A DNA stretch of 64,000 nucleotides, taken from positions 16,434 to 80,433 of the forward strand of contig JBKQUM010000034.1 of assembly GCA_052140165.1 (NCBI GenBank), written 5' to 3'. Numbering within the stretch: position 1 is the first letter of the stretch; each line of letters opens with the position of its first letter. The DNA comes from Bog-473 sp052140165 (lineage in GTDB: Bacteria > Actinomycetota > Acidimicrobiia > Acidimicrobiales > RAAP-2). The notes below the pieces were generated by a model. That model did no database searches. It was not told where the DNA came from and was given only the letters and a program-made list of their open reading frames with translations. The position numbers were made by a program, and so were the translations under genes. This document shows, in pieces, positions 31,702 to 39,884 of this stretch.

Positions 31702-33099
31702 GTGCTGCGCCTTCACGACACCGCCACGGGCACGATCCGCCCCCTCGAGCTCCGCAACGAGGGCGAGGTGTCGATGTACGTCTGTGGCCCAACCGTCTAC
31801 GACCTGCCCCACATCGGCCACGGCCGGGCCAACCTGACCTTCGACATCCTGCGCCGCTACCTGAGCTTCACCGGCCTCCGTGTGCACCACGTGGCCAACG
31901 TCACCGACGTCGACGACAACATCATCAAGCGGGCGTCCGAGCTCGGGCGCACCGAGCCCGACGTGGCCGCCGAGTTCGAGGAACGTTGGTGGGAGTCGAT
32001 GGACGCGCTCGGGGACCTTCGCCCGCAGGACGTCCCGCACGCCACCCGCTACATCGAGGACATGGTGGCGCTGGTGCGCGATCTGGTGGACCGGGGGATG
32101 GCGTACGAGACGCCCGACGGCGTCTACCTGGAAGTATCCAAGGTCCAGGGGTACGGCCTCCTGGCACAGCAGTCGCTGGAGTCGCTCCAGGCCGGCGCGC
32201 GGGTCGAGGCGAACGAGGACAAGCGGTCTCCCCTCGACTTCGCCCTCTGGAAGAAGGCGAAGGAGGGCGAGCCGAGCTGGCAGTCACCGTGGGGGCCGGG
32301 CCGGCCGGGCTGGCACACCGAGTGCGTGGTGATGTCGCTCGACCTGCTCGGAGAGGGGTTCGACCTGCACGGCGGGGGCCAGGACCTGATGTTCCCGCAC
32401 CACGAGAACGAGCGCGCCCAGGCGGTTGCCGACGGCAAGGCCTTCGCGCGGCACTGGATGCACCACGGCTGGGTGGAGGTCGAGGGCACGAAGATGTCCA
32501 AGTCCCTCGGCAACTTCTCGACGCTGCCGGACCTCCTGTCCCGCAGCGACGCCCGTGCCTACCGGCTCCTCGTGCTGCGGGCGCACTACCGCTCGCCCAT
32601 CGAGGTGACGCCCGAGACCCTGGCCGACGCCGAGAAGGCACTGGCCCGGCTGGACGGGCTGGCCCGCCGCTTCGACGTCGCCGAGCTCCTGGCCCGGACC
32701 GAGGACGGCTACGTGGTCGAGGGGAGGCCGCCGGCCTCGGACATCGACCCCGGCGCCTCGGCCGCCTTCCGGGCGCACATGGACGACGACCTCGACACGC
32801 CCGGCGCGCTGGCCGGCATCTTCGAGCTCGTCACGGCGGCGCACTCGGCTGCGGACGCCGGTGACGAGGAGGAGGGCGGTCGCCTGGCCCGCACCGCTGC
32901 GGTGCTCGCCGCCGCGCTCGGGCTTTCGCTGCGCGCCGCCGACGTCGAGGTCGACGACGAGTCGGCGCGGCTGGTGGCCGATCGCGACGAGGCCCGGCGC
33001 ACCAGGGACTTCGCCCGCGCGGACGCCCTGCGCGACGAGCTCGTGGCCAGGGGCTGGACCGTCGAGGACACCCCCACGGGCACCGCCGTCCGTCGCTGA
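31702..33099 (+). CDS. cysS: Cysteinyl-tRNA synthetase
   Basis: 465 residues, GTG start. The zinc-binding and HIGH region read MYVCGPTVYDLPHIGHGRANLTFD; KMSKSLGN is present at about residue 270; the anticodon-binding C-terminus has RDFARADALRDEL. The middle FALWKKAKEGEPSW, GPGRPGWHTECVVMS and DLHGGGQDLMFPHHENE are normal for CysS and exclude the related mycothiol ligase MshC, which lacks the full C-terminal domain. It charges tRNA-Cys. No Shine-Dalgarno sequence; probably leaderless from the shared promoter with valS. Confidence 0.96.
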   Translation: MLRLHDTATGTIRPLELRNEGEVSMYVCGPTVYDLPHIGHGRANLTFDILRRYLSFTGLRVHHVANVTDVDDNIIKRASELGRTEPDVAAEFEERWWESMDALGDLRPQDVPHATRYIEDMVALVRDLVDRGMAYETPDGVYLEVSKVQGYGLLAQQSLESLQAGARVEANEDKRSPLDFALWKKAKEGEPSWQSPWGPGRPGWHTECVVMSLDLLGEGFDLHGGGQDLMFPHHENERAQAVADGKAFARHWMHHGWVEVEGTKMSKSLGNFSTLPDLLSRSDARAYRLLVLRAHYRSPIEVTPETLADAEKALARLDGLARRFDVAELLARTEDGYVVEGRPPASDIDPGASAAFRAHMDDDLDTPGALAGIFELVTAAHSAADAGDEEEGGRLARTAAVLAAALGLSLRAADVEVDDESARLVADRDEARRTRDFARADALRDELVARGWTVEDTPTGTAVRR

Positions 33100-33162
33100 G
33101 CGCCCGGTAACCCCTGGTCATCGGCAAGATTCTCCCCGCGGTGGACCAGTGAATCGACGGTA

Positions 33163-33180
33163 GGTTACTGTGTAGTAACC
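33163..33180. promoter_or_regulatory. 18-bp palindromic operator before the acyl-CoA dehydrogenase
   Basis: GGTTACT GTGT AGTAACC: seven-base perfect arms around a four-base centre. A TACTGT (33166-33171) inside it would serve as -10 box and TGGACC (33142-33147) as a weak -35, so a bound repressor would block RNA polymerase. The core TTAC-N6-GTAA (33165-33178) resembles the TTAC-N6-GTCA at the TetR gene (37757-37770). Confidence 0.6.
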
Positions 33181-33191
33181 AGGGACCGGCT

Positions 33192-33235
33192 GGGGCGCGC
33201 GCCGCACGCTGTCGCGCCCCGGAGTTGGTTCCAAC
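33192..33235 (+). promoter_or_regulatory. Structured 5' leader of the acyl-CoA dehydrogenase gene
   Basis: Two inverted repeats follow the operator: GGGGCGCG (33192-33199) with CGCGCCCC (33213-33220), and GTTGG with CCAAC around TT (33224-33235). They lie about 50 bases before the ribosome site AAGGAGG and may fold in the mRNA. I recognise no known riboswitch class here. Confidence 0.35.
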
Positions 33236-33285
33236 GAACGCAGACGGGTCCGGCCGTGGCCGGGGTCACGCAAGGAGGGCGCAAC

Positions 33286-34500
33286 ATGTCCGACTACTCG
33301 CTCGAGCTGAACGAAGATCAGCTTCAGATCGTCAAGTGGGTCCACGAGTTCGCGGAGAACGTGGTCCGTCCTGCCGGCCGGGAGTGGGACGAGAAGGAAG
33401 AGACGCCCTGGCCGATCATCAAGGAGGCAGCCGGGAACGGGCTGTACTCCTTCGACTTCATCGCCCAGTGCTTCTCCGACCCGACCGGCCTCCTCATGTG
33501 CCTCGTCAACGAGGAGATGAGCTGGGGCGACGCGGGGATCGCGCTCGCCATCTTCGGCTCCACCCTCGCCGTGGCCGGCATCTTCGCCAACGGCACGCCC
33601 GAGCAGATCGGTGAGTGGATCCCCCAGTGCTTCGGTACCCCCGAGGACGTGAAGCTGGCGGCCTTCGGCGTCTCCGAGCCCGACGCCGGCTCCGACGTCT
33701 CCTCCTTGAAGTCACGCGCCGTCTACGACGAGGCCAAGGACGAGTGGGTGCTCAATGGCACCAAGACCTGGATCACCAACGGCGGCATCGCCAACACGCA
33801 CGTGCTCGTGCTCTCGGTCGACCCTTCGCTCGGCAGCCGTGGTCAGGCCAGCTTCGTAGTGCCCGAGGGTACGCCGGGGATCTCCCAGGGCCAGAAGTTC
33901 AAGAAGATGGGCATCCGGGCTTCGCACACCGCAGAGGTCGTGCTCGACGACTGCCGCGTCCCCGGCCGTTGCCTGCTCGGTGGCAAGGAGAAGCTCGACG
34001 AGCGTCTGGCCCGGGCCAGGGAGGGCAAGAAGACCTCGACCCAGGCCGCCATGGCCACCTTCGAGGCCTCCCGACCCATCGTCGGCGCCCAGGCCGTGGG
34101 CATCGCCCGCGCCGCCTACGAGTACTCGCTCGAGTACGCCAAGGAGCGCAAGCAGTTCGGCCGGGCCATCATCGAGAACCAGGCGATCGCCTTCAAGCTG
34201 GCCGACATGAAGATGCACACCGACGCCGCCCGGCTGCTCGTGCACCGGGCCGCCAACATGGCGAGCACGGGCAAGAAGTTCGAGAACGGCGAGGGCTCCA
34301 TGTCCAAGCTCTATGCGGGTGAGAACGCGGTGTGGGTGACCGATCAGGCCATCCAGATCCTCGGTGGCTACGGCTACGTGCGCGAGAACCCCGTCGAGCA
34401 GTGGCACCGCGACTCGAAGATCTACACCATCTTCGAGGGCACCTCGGAGATCCAGCGGCTCGTGATCTCCCGGGCGATCTCGGGGATCCACATCAACTGA
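33286..34500 (+). CDS. Acyl-CoA dehydrogenase
   Basis: 404 residues; the ATG at 33286 has AAGGAGG seven bases before it. Typical ACAD landmarks: FGVSEPDAGSDVSSLKSRA at the flavin site, LNGTKTWITNGGIANTHVLV, FKKMGIRASHTAEV, ARAAYEYSLEYAKERKQFG, and the C-terminal QILGGYGYVRENPVEQWHRD with EGTSEIQ, which contains the usual catalytic Glu. It removes two hydrogens from acyl-CoA and passes them to electron-transfer flavoprotein. The palindromic operator and long leader upstream suggest TetR-type repression; it appears monocistronic. Confidence 0.93.
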   Translation: MSDYSLELNEDQLQIVKWVHEFAENVVRPAGREWDEKEETPWPIIKEAAGNGLYSFDFIAQCFSDPTGLLMCLVNEEMSWGDAGIALAIFGSTLAVAGIFANGTPEQIGEWIPQCFGTPEDVKLAAFGVSEPDAGSDVSSLKSRAVYDEAKDEWVLNGTKTWITNGGIANTHVLVLSVDPSLGSRGQASFVVPEGTPGISQGQKFKKMGIRASHTAEVVLDDCRVPGRCLLGGKEKLDERLARAREGKKTSTQAAMATFEASRPIVGAQAVGIARAAYEYSLEYAKERKQFGRAIIENQAIAFKLADMKMHTDAARLLVHRAANMASTGKKFENGEGSMSKLYAGENAVWVTDQAIQILGGYGYVRENPVEQWHRDSKIYTIFEGTSEIQRLVISRAISGIHIN

Positions 34501-34554
34501 TCCCGTGGCCGTGAGCTCACCTCGTCGTCGACACCGGCGGGGTGAGCCGGCCGG

Positions 34555-35376
34555 TCAGGGGTTGATGGTGGCGGTCACGCCGTGCATCTCGATGTTGGCG
34601 GACGCCGCGGCCTGGGCGCTGTCTCCGGAGTTCGCGTCCGCCAAGAGGTCCACTTGAAGCCCCACCACGCCCGGGGCGAGATCCGAACCGTCGGGACAGG
34701 AGGGCTGGACGGTGGCGGTCCCGGACGCCGGTCCCATCGGCGCTTCGAGATCGTATTGCCCCGGCGGTGTCGACCAGATCCCGTTCGAGCCGTCCACGCA
34801 GCCGAGCAGCCCGAGGGCTCCACTGAAGGACACACGGGCGAAGGCGGTGTCGCCTGACGGCATGTAACCCGAGGTGGTGAAGGGGGAGGTGGTGTAGGGA
34901 ATCGAGAAGTCGACCGACGCCGCGGGCGAGTTCAGCGTGACGGAGCCGGTGAGCGCGGTGTCCACTTCAGCCGACTCCTCGACGAGGTCGTTGCCGAGTG
35001 CCTGGACCGAAACAGTGGCCGAACCGTTCGGCGAAGCGACCGAGGTGGCCGAGGCGCTGCCGGCCACCGGGGACAGCTCCGTGGGAAGAGGCGAGCAGCT
35101 GCTGAGGCTCGGCGGAGACGCCCCTCCTCCGGGGGGAGCCCCCACGAGCTCGTCGAGCGTGCCGTACACGTCAAAGAGCGCGGGGTCGAGGACCGGCAGG
35201 TATGTCGGGCCGTCGCACTGCGACGACGTCACGGTGAACGTCGTCACGGGTACGACGGTCGACGCGCCGGCGGCCGACGCGGCCGACGCGGCCGACGGCA
35301 GGAGCATGAGCGACAGCGCGAGTCCGCCGAGCGCGCCGACCACGCTCTTGCGGAGGATCCGGGCGCATGACTTCAC
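34555..35376 (-). CDS. Secreted protein of unknown function
   Basis: 273 residues from a GTG at 35376 with AGGTG six bases upstream; the frame to 35643 has no start support. A clear signal peptide (residues 1-32: basic start, LGGLALSLMLL, cleavage after ASA) points to export. The mature part is rich in Ser, Thr, Ala, Pro and Gly, low in charge, with four cysteines (in SSQCDG, SSCSPL, LLGCVDG, QPSCPDG) that could form two disulfides. Most of it looks like beta-sandwich sequence. No family recognised. Divergent from the APH-like kinase gene. Confidence 0.6.
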   Translation of the reverse strand: MKSCARILRKSVVGALGGLALSLMLLPSAASAASAAGASTVVPVTTFTVTSSQCDGPTYLPVLDPALFDVYGTLDELVGAPPGGGASPPSLSSCSPLPTELSPVAGSASATSVASPNGSATVSVQALGNDLVEESAEVDTALTGSVTLNSPAASVDFSIPYTTSPFTTSGYMPSGDTAFARVSFSGALGLLGCVDGSNGIWSTPPGQYDLEAPMGPASGTATVQPSCPDGSDLAPGVVGLQVDLLADANSGDSAQAAASANIEMHGVTATINP

Positions 35377-35476
35377 GGGATCACCTCGTTCCCGGTTGTC
35401 CGCAGCGCTGGCTGCGGCCTCCGCCCCCGGCCTGGAGGGAGAACGGCTCGAGCCACTGGTCCTTGCGTCGGCCCAA

Positions 35477-35482
35477 TAGTCT
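35477..35482 (+). promoter_or_regulatory. Putative -10 box of the APH-like kinase gene
   Basis: TAGTCT stands nine bases before the ATG at 35492, with no Shine-Dalgarno sequence, in keeping with the other near-leaderless promoters here. Confidence 0.4.
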
Positions 35483-35491
35483 CTGGCTGCC

Positions 35492-36580
35492 ATGAGCCCG
35501 CCCGAACTCCTCCGCTCCGCCGCGGATGTCACGCCGGACTGGCTGACCGGCGCCCTGCGCGGCGCGGGTGCGCTGGCGGAGGGCCCCCGCGTGGTCTCGT
35601 TCGAGACCGAGCCGGTCGGGACGGGCCAGATGGCCGACACCACACGGTTCTCACTCGTCTATGACGCGCCGGGGGCCGGACCGGCCAGCGTGGTCGGCAA
35701 GTTCGCCTCGGCGGACGAGCAGAGCCGCGCCACCGGGTTGGCGCTGCGGGCGTACGAAATCGAGATCCGCTTCTATCGCGAGGTCGCGGCGCGCGTCGCA
35801 GCGCGCGTGCCTTCATCCTACGTGGCGGAGGTGGAGCCCGAGACGGGATGGTTCACCCTGCTGCTCCAGGACGTCGTCGGCGCCGCGCAGGGGGACCAGA
35901 TCGCCGCCTGCACCCCGGACGTCGCGGCCGCCGTCCTCGACGAGATGGCCGGCCTGCACGCGCCGTGCTGGGAGGCGCCTGACCTCGCCGCGCTCGAGTG
36001 GCTCAACCGGGCCACGCCCGAGTCGGACGCGCTCCTCTGCATGCTCGTATCCTCGCTGCTGCCGGGATTCCTCGAGCGCTACGAGGACACCCTGGCACCC
36101 GATCATCGAGAGGTCTGCCGCCTCTTCGCCGAGCACCTGCCCGCCTATCTGCATCTCCGGACGGGTCCACGGACGGCCAGCCACGGCGACTTCCGCCTCG
36201 ACAACCTCCTGTTCGAGCCGGGCGTCCGGCGACCGGTCGTCGTCGACTGGCAGACGGTGGCGTGGGCGGGGGCGTCCTACGACGTGGCGTACTTCATCGG
36301 AGGCTGCCTCAGTGCCGAGGACCGCCGGGCCCACGAGGACGACCTGGTGGCGCACTACCACGACGCCCTCTGCCGACGCGGGGTGCGGGACTACTCCCTC
36401 GAACAGCTGCGTGCCGACGTGCGGAGGGACACCTTCGGCGGCGTCCTGATGGCCATCGTCGCCGCCATGGTCGTGCAGCGGACGGAGCGTGGGGACCTCA
36501 TGTTCCTGACGAGCACCACCCGTCACGCCCAGCACGCGCTCGATGCCGACGCCCCCGCCTTGCTGCTGGCCGCCCGATGA
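35492..36580 (+). CDS. Aminoglycoside-phosphotransferase-like (ecdysteroid kinase-type) kinase
   Basis: 362 residues of the APH/choline kinase fold. The ATP Lys is in VVGKFAS at about residue 67, the catalytic loop is SHGDFRLDNLLF (His-Gly-Asp and Asn) at about residue 230, and the metal-binding Asp is in VVDWQTVAW at about residue 250. Enzymes of this branch phosphorylate hydroxyl groups of small organic molecules or acyl-CoA-linked hydroxy acids. It overlaps the next gene by four bases (ATGA), so a kinase and a phosphatase-like protein are made together. An antibiotic-resistance role is not supported. Confidence 0.85.
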   Translation: MSPPELLRSAADVTPDWLTGALRGAGALAEGPRVVSFETEPVGTGQMADTTRFSLVYDAPGAGPASVVGKFASADEQSRATGLALRAYEIEIRFYREVAARVAARVPSSYVAEVEPETGWFTLLLQDVVGAAQGDQIAACTPDVAAAVLDEMAGLHAPCWEAPDLAALEWLNRATPESDALLCMLVSSLLPGFLERYEDTLAPDHREVCRLFAEHLPAYLHLRTGPRTASHGDFRLDNLLFEPGVRRPVVVDWQTVAWAGASYDVAYFIGGCLSAEDRRAHEDDLVAHYHDALCRRGVRDYSLEQLRADVRRDTFGGVLMAIVAAMVVQRTERGDLMFLTSTTRHAQHALDADAPALLLAAR

Positions 36581-37104
36581 CGGACATCTTGGTTCTCTGC
36601 ACCGGCAACGCGGCCCGGTCGGTCATGGCCGGCTTCATGTTGGAGCACCTGCGCGACGGCCGTGCCGGGGATCCGCTGCACATCGTGACCGCGGGCACCC
36701 ACACCATTGACGGGCAGCCGATGGGGATGCGGACCCGTGCCGCGCTGGCGCGCCTTCCCGAGCTCGCGGGCGCCGACTTCCGGCGGCACCGGAGCCGCCA
36801 GGTCCACGGGGTCGATCTGGTGCACGCCGAGCTGGTGGTCGTCATGGAGGCCGATCACGTGCGCTTCGTCCGGCGCCGCTTCCCCGACGCGGCCGACAAG
36901 ACCGCCACCATCCGGCGCCTGTGCCGCGACCTGCCGTCGGCGCCCCCGGGCCTGGGCGAACGGGTGGCGGCGCTCGGTCTCGCGGCCGTGGAGGTGTCCG
37001 ACAGCGAGGACGTCCTCGACCCGGCCGGGCACGAGGCGGACGTCTACGAAGCCTGCGTGGACGAGCTGTGGGGGATGTGCCGGACGCTGGTGAGCCTGCT
37101 CTGA
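36577..37104 (+). CDS. Low-molecular-weight protein-tyrosine-phosphatase-like protein
   Basis: 175 residues. The N-terminal phosphate loop VLCTGNAARSVMA contains C-x5-R-S, the LMW-PTP/ArsC signature; near the C-terminus VLDPAGHEADVYEAC holds the general-acid Asp followed by Pro. It should hydrolyse phosphotyrosine or a small phosphorylated molecule, or serve in arsenate reduction. The gene starts inside the stop of the APH-like kinase gene, which suggests that the two share a substrate or act in opposite directions. Confidence 0.88.
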   Translation: MTDILVLCTGNAARSVMAGFMLEHLRDGRAGDPLHIVTAGTHTIDGQPMGMRTRAALARLPELAGADFRRHRSRQVHGVDLVHAELVVVMEADHVRFVRRRFPDAADKTATIRRLCRDLPSAPPGLGERVAALGLAAVEVSDSEDVLDPAGHEADVYEACVDELWGMCRTLVSLL

Positions 37105-37122
37105 GCAGGCGGCGGCCGGGCC

Positions 37123-37746
37123 TTAGTCGGCGTGCACCGACCGCAGCCCGGCCCACGCCAGGTCGGCCATGCGCCGGGCCAGCTTCTGCGCCTCCTGGTC
37201 GAGCTCGGCGTCGGGGTCCGGCCGTTGCGCCATGAAGCGCCGGCTCGCTCCCTCCGCCATGCCGACGATGCCGTAGGCCAACAGACGCCGGTGATCGTCG
37301 TCGAGACCGGCATCGATCAGCGGATCGATCGCCTCAGCGATCGCGTCCTCCACGGTGCGCAGTGCGCGGCCCAGCTCCTGATCGTCCGCATGGTCCCTGC
37401 CGTAGAGCAGGCGGAACTCCGCTTCGTGGCGCACGACGAGTCCGAAGTAGGCGGCGAAGCCGAGCTCGACCTGCTGGCGCGGGCCCCCGGCTCGCATGAC
37501 CGCACGCCGGATGGCCGCCAGCAGGTCCTGGGCGATGGAGTCGACCAGCTCCAGGTAGAGGGCCCGCTTGGAGGAGAAGTGCTGGTAGAGAAGCGGTTTG
37601 GTGACGCCCGCCGCCTCCGCGATGTCGTCCATCGTCGTGGCCCGGTAGCCGCGCTGCGCGAACAGCTCGAGCGCCACGGTGAAAAGCTGCCGGCGCCGCT
37701 GTTCGGCGGTGAGTCGTCGCGAGGAGGCCGGCATGGCACCTGGCAT
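37123..37746 (-). CDS. TetR-family transcriptional regulator
   Basis: 207 residues. The N-terminal helix-turn-helix (about 12-60) is textbook: ALELFAQRGYRATTMDDIAEAAGVTKPLLYQHFSSKRALYLEL. The C-terminal ligand domain (about 65-205) is all-helical. A leaderless -10 box (TAACCT) lies seven bases upstream of the ATG, and the dyad TTACCGAACGGTCA overlaps it, so autorepression is likely. The same half-site pattern recurs at the acyl-CoA dehydrogenase at 33286, which suggests that the ligand is an acyl-CoA or related lipid; this is inference. Confidence 0.9.
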   Translation of the reverse strand: MPGAMPASSRRLTAEQRRRQLFTVALELFAQRGYRATTMDDIAEAAGVTKPLLYQHFSSKRALYLELVDSIAQDLLAAIRRAVMRAGGPRQQVELGFAAYFGLVVRHEAEFRLLYGRDHADDQELGRALRTVEDAIAEAIDPLIDAGLDDDHRRLLAYGIVGMAEGASRRFMAQRPDPDAELDQEAQKLARRMADLAWAGLRSVHAD

Positions 37747-37753
37747 GCCGCTC

Positions 37754-37770
37754 AGGTTACCGAACGGTCA
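37754..37770 (-). promoter_or_regulatory. Leaderless promoter and dyad operator of the TetR gene
   Basis: TAACCT (37759-37754, minus strand) is the likely -10, seven bases from the start codon. TTACCGAACGGTCA (37757-37770) is an imperfect palindrome with core ACCG-AA-CGGT; it includes the last codons and stop of the upstream glycosyltransferase gene. A repressor on it would cover the -10 box. Confidence 0.55.
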
Positions 37771-38812
37771 TAGAGGGGTCGGGCAGGCCGGGGACCCGCC
37801 CCAGGACCCGGGACAGCCGGCGGGGGAGATCGGCCAGGTTGAAGTGCTCGGCGGCCACCCGTCGGTTGTCCGCCAGCAATTGGTCGTCGGGCGCCCGCAA
37901 CCACTGCGCCAGGGGCACAGGGTCGGCGGCGTCGAACCAGCGGAAGCCGTACGCCGCCAGCTCCGCCGCGACCGGGTACGTGCCCACCGCGAGTGGGCGG
38001 TGATGTGTCGCCGACTCCACCGACGGGTTGCCGAAACCTTCCCAGGACGACGGCAGCACGACGGCGTCGCAGGCGGCGTACGCGTCCGCAATGGAGCACC
38101 CCCCCTCCGGCTGGCCGAGCACGACGCGGCAGCGCGCCCGGCCGACGAGCCGGTCGAGCTCGGGCCCGTAGCCGTCCTCGGCCGGCCCGAGCAGCCAGTA
38201 GGTGCCGCCGATGGCCTCGGTCAGCGCGATGGCCCCCGCGACGTTCTTGCGGGCGAGCGCCCGCGTCGGTTGGAGCAACAGTCGGGTCTCGTCACCCGCG
38301 CCCAGCGCGGCTCGGACCTTCGCCCGGTCGCCCGGTGCCGGGTCGGGGTCGAACGCGTTGTAGATCGTCGTGGCGGTCATCCCGCGGGCGGCCAGCTCGG
38401 CGCGGCTGAGCTCGTTGATCGTGACGTGCGCCCATGCCGGATCGTCGGGCGGGGGCGGCAGGTGGGCCAGGTGCGGCCGCTGCCATGGGAGATCGTGGTG
38501 GTGTAGCAATGCGGGGCGGCCCGCGCACGCCGCGGCGACCAGGGCTGCCGCCGGCGGGTTGAGCGGCAGCGAGCACAGGTTCTCCACGACGACGAGATCG
38601 GCCCCGGCCAGCGCGTCCTGCACCTCGGCCCGGGTCGGCGGTTCGGGCGCGTCGATCGCCAATCCGGGGAGCAGGGTGTCGACGGGGCCGGACCCGGCGA
38701 CGGTGCGGACGTGCCAACCCAGGAGGCCCAGCGCAGCGGCCCATTTGGCCGCCTCGACCGAGACGCCGTCGCCTCCCCCCAGTCGGAACGAGATCATGCA
38801 CGCCGTCGCCAC
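37757..38812 (-). CDS. Glycosyltransferase, GT4-like (GT-B fold)
   Basis: About 351 residues from the GTG at 38812 (an ATG at 38797 is also possible); the much longer open frame to 39883 lies opposite gmd and is not coding. N-terminus SFRLGGGDGVSVEAAKWAAALG is the acceptor-side Rossmann start; the C-terminal half has LLLQPTRALARKN and the nucleotide-sugar motif SSWEGFGNPSVES with its E-x7-E pair. It should transfer a sugar from a nucleotide donor. It diverges from gmd, which makes GDP-4-keto-6-deoxymannose, and the two may serve one glycan. Confidence 0.8.
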   Translation of the reverse strand: MATACMISFRLGGGDGVSVEAAKWAAALGLLGWHVRTVAGSGPVDTLLPGLAIDAPEPPTRAEVQDALAGADLVVVENLCSLPLNPPAAALVAAACAGRPALLHHHDLPWQRPHLAHLPPPPDDPAWAHVTINELSRAELAARGMTATTIYNAFDPDPAPGDRAKVRAALGAGDETRLLLQPTRALARKNVAGAIALTEAIGGTYWLLGPAEDGYGPELDRLVGRARCRVVLGQPEGGCSIADAYAACDAVVLPSSWEGFGNPSVESATHHRPLAVGTYPVAAELAAYGFRWFDAADPVPLAQWLRAPDDQLLADNRRVAAEHFNLADLPRRLSRVLGRVPGLPDPSMTVR

Positions 38813-38856
38813 GTCGGCACTGTACGCGCGCCGGAGTGGCCGTTTCGCCGGTGGAC

Positions 38857-38862
38857 TAGCGT
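38857..38862 (+). promoter_or_regulatory. Putative leaderless -10 box of gmd
   Basis: TAGCGT is exactly seven bases before the gmd ATG at 38870. The same hexamer at the same distance precedes the gene at 42245. Confidence 0.5.
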
Positions 38863-38869
38863 TGCGCCG

Positions 38870-39841
38870 ATGCCGAAGCGCGCACTCATCACGGGCGTCA
38901 CCGGTCAGGACGGGTCGTACCTGGCCGAATTCCTGCTGGCGCAGGGCTACACCGTGATCGGCATGGTGCGGCGTTCGAGCACGCTGAACTTCGAGCGCAT
39001 CGCGCACATCCAGGACCAGATCGAATTGGTCGCCGGGGACCTCCTCGACGAGGTGTCCCTCATCAACATCCTGCGTGACCACCGGCCGAACGAGGTCTAC
39101 AACCTGGCCGCCCAGTCGTTCGTCCAGACGAGCTTCAGCCAGCCCGTGCTCACCGGCGAGACCACGGCTCTCGGCGTCACCCGGGTCCTCGACGCCATCC
39201 GCCTCGTCGACCCGGAGATCCGCTTCTACCAGGCCAGCTCCTCGGAGATGTTCGGCAAGGTGCAGGAGGTCCCCCAGCGGGAGTCGACCCCCCTGCACCC
39301 GCGCAGCCCCTACGGGGTGGCCAAGGTCTACGGGCATTGGATCACGGTCAACTACCGGGAGAGCTACGGCCTGCACGCCTCGTCCGGCATCCTGTTCAAC
39401 CACGAGTCCCCGCGCCGCGGCCTCGAGTTCGTGACGCGCAAGGTCACCCACGGCGTGGCGCGCATCGCGCAGGGGCTCGACGACAAGCTGGCGCTCGGGA
39501 ACCTCGATGCCCAGCGCGACTGGGGCTACGCGGCCGACTACGTCCGGGCCATGTGGCTGATGCTCCAGCAGGACGTGCCGGGCGACTTCGTCGTCGCGAC
39601 CGGGCAGACCCACCAGGTGCGCGAGCTGTGCCGCCTCGCTTTCGACGCGGCGGGACTCGACTGGGAGCAGCACGTCGTCACGGACGAGCGCTTCTTGCGG
39701 CCGGCCGAGGTCGACCTGCTGGTCGGCGACCCCACCAGGGCGCACCAGGTCCTCGGCTGGCAGCCCGAGGTCGACTTCGCCGGCCTCGTCGCCATGATGG
39801 TGGAGGCCGACATGGACCTGGTCCGCAAGAGCCTCACGTAA
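38870..39841 (+). CDS. gmd: GDP-mannose 4,6-dehydratase
   Basis: 323 residues. Extended SDR: NADP loop GVTGQDGSYLAEFLL at residues 8-22, RRSSTLNFERI, the catalytic Tyr and Lys in SPYGVAKVYGHW, Ser/Thr/Glu in SSSEMFG, and NHESPRRG followed by DAQRDWGYAADYV, all strongly conserved in Gmd. The enzyme converts GDP-mannose to GDP-4-keto-6-deoxymannose, the precursor of fucose, rhamnose (D form) and related sugars. No epimerase/reductase (Fcl or Rmd) is adjacent, so the final product is unknown. Confidence 0.96.
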   Translation: MPKRALITGVTGQDGSYLAEFLLAQGYTVIGMVRRSSTLNFERIAHIQDQIELVAGDLLDEVSLINILRDHRPNEVYNLAAQSFVQTSFSQPVLTGETTALGVTRVLDAIRLVDPEIRFYQASSSEMFGKVQEVPQRESTPLHPRSPYGVAKVYGHWITVNYRESYGLHASSGILFNHESPRRGLEFVTRKVTHGVARIAQGLDDKLALGNLDAQRDWGYAADYVRAMWLMLQQDVPGDFVVATGQTHQVRELCRLAFDAAGLDWEQHVVTDERFLRPAEVDLLVGDPTRAHQVLGWQPEVDFAGLVAMMVEADMDLVRKSLT

Positions 39842-39884
39842 GCGGAGGGGCGCCGCGCTCCAGTCATCCGCCGTACTCGCCACG

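Noticed and set aside
31688..31702. A third TetR-type operator in the valS-cysS gap
   Set aside because: The gap contains the half-site GGTTACCG, but the second half does not follow (TTAC-N6 is followed by CGGG), so it does not match TTAC-N6-GTNA.
31702..33099. Mycothiol ligase MshC instead of CysS
   Set aside because: Full-length anticodon-binding C-terminus and CysS-type central motifs are present; MshC is shorter.
35492..36580. Aminoglycoside resistance gene
   Set aside because: The fold is APH-like, but the sequence is of the broad kinase branch and the context (phosphatase-like partner, lipid genes) does not suggest resistance.
38813..39883. Extension of the glycosyltransferase frame upstream of 38812 (giving a 708-residue protein)
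   Set aside because: The extra part lies wholly opposite gmd and has no family pattern; glycosyltransferase homology starts near 38812.
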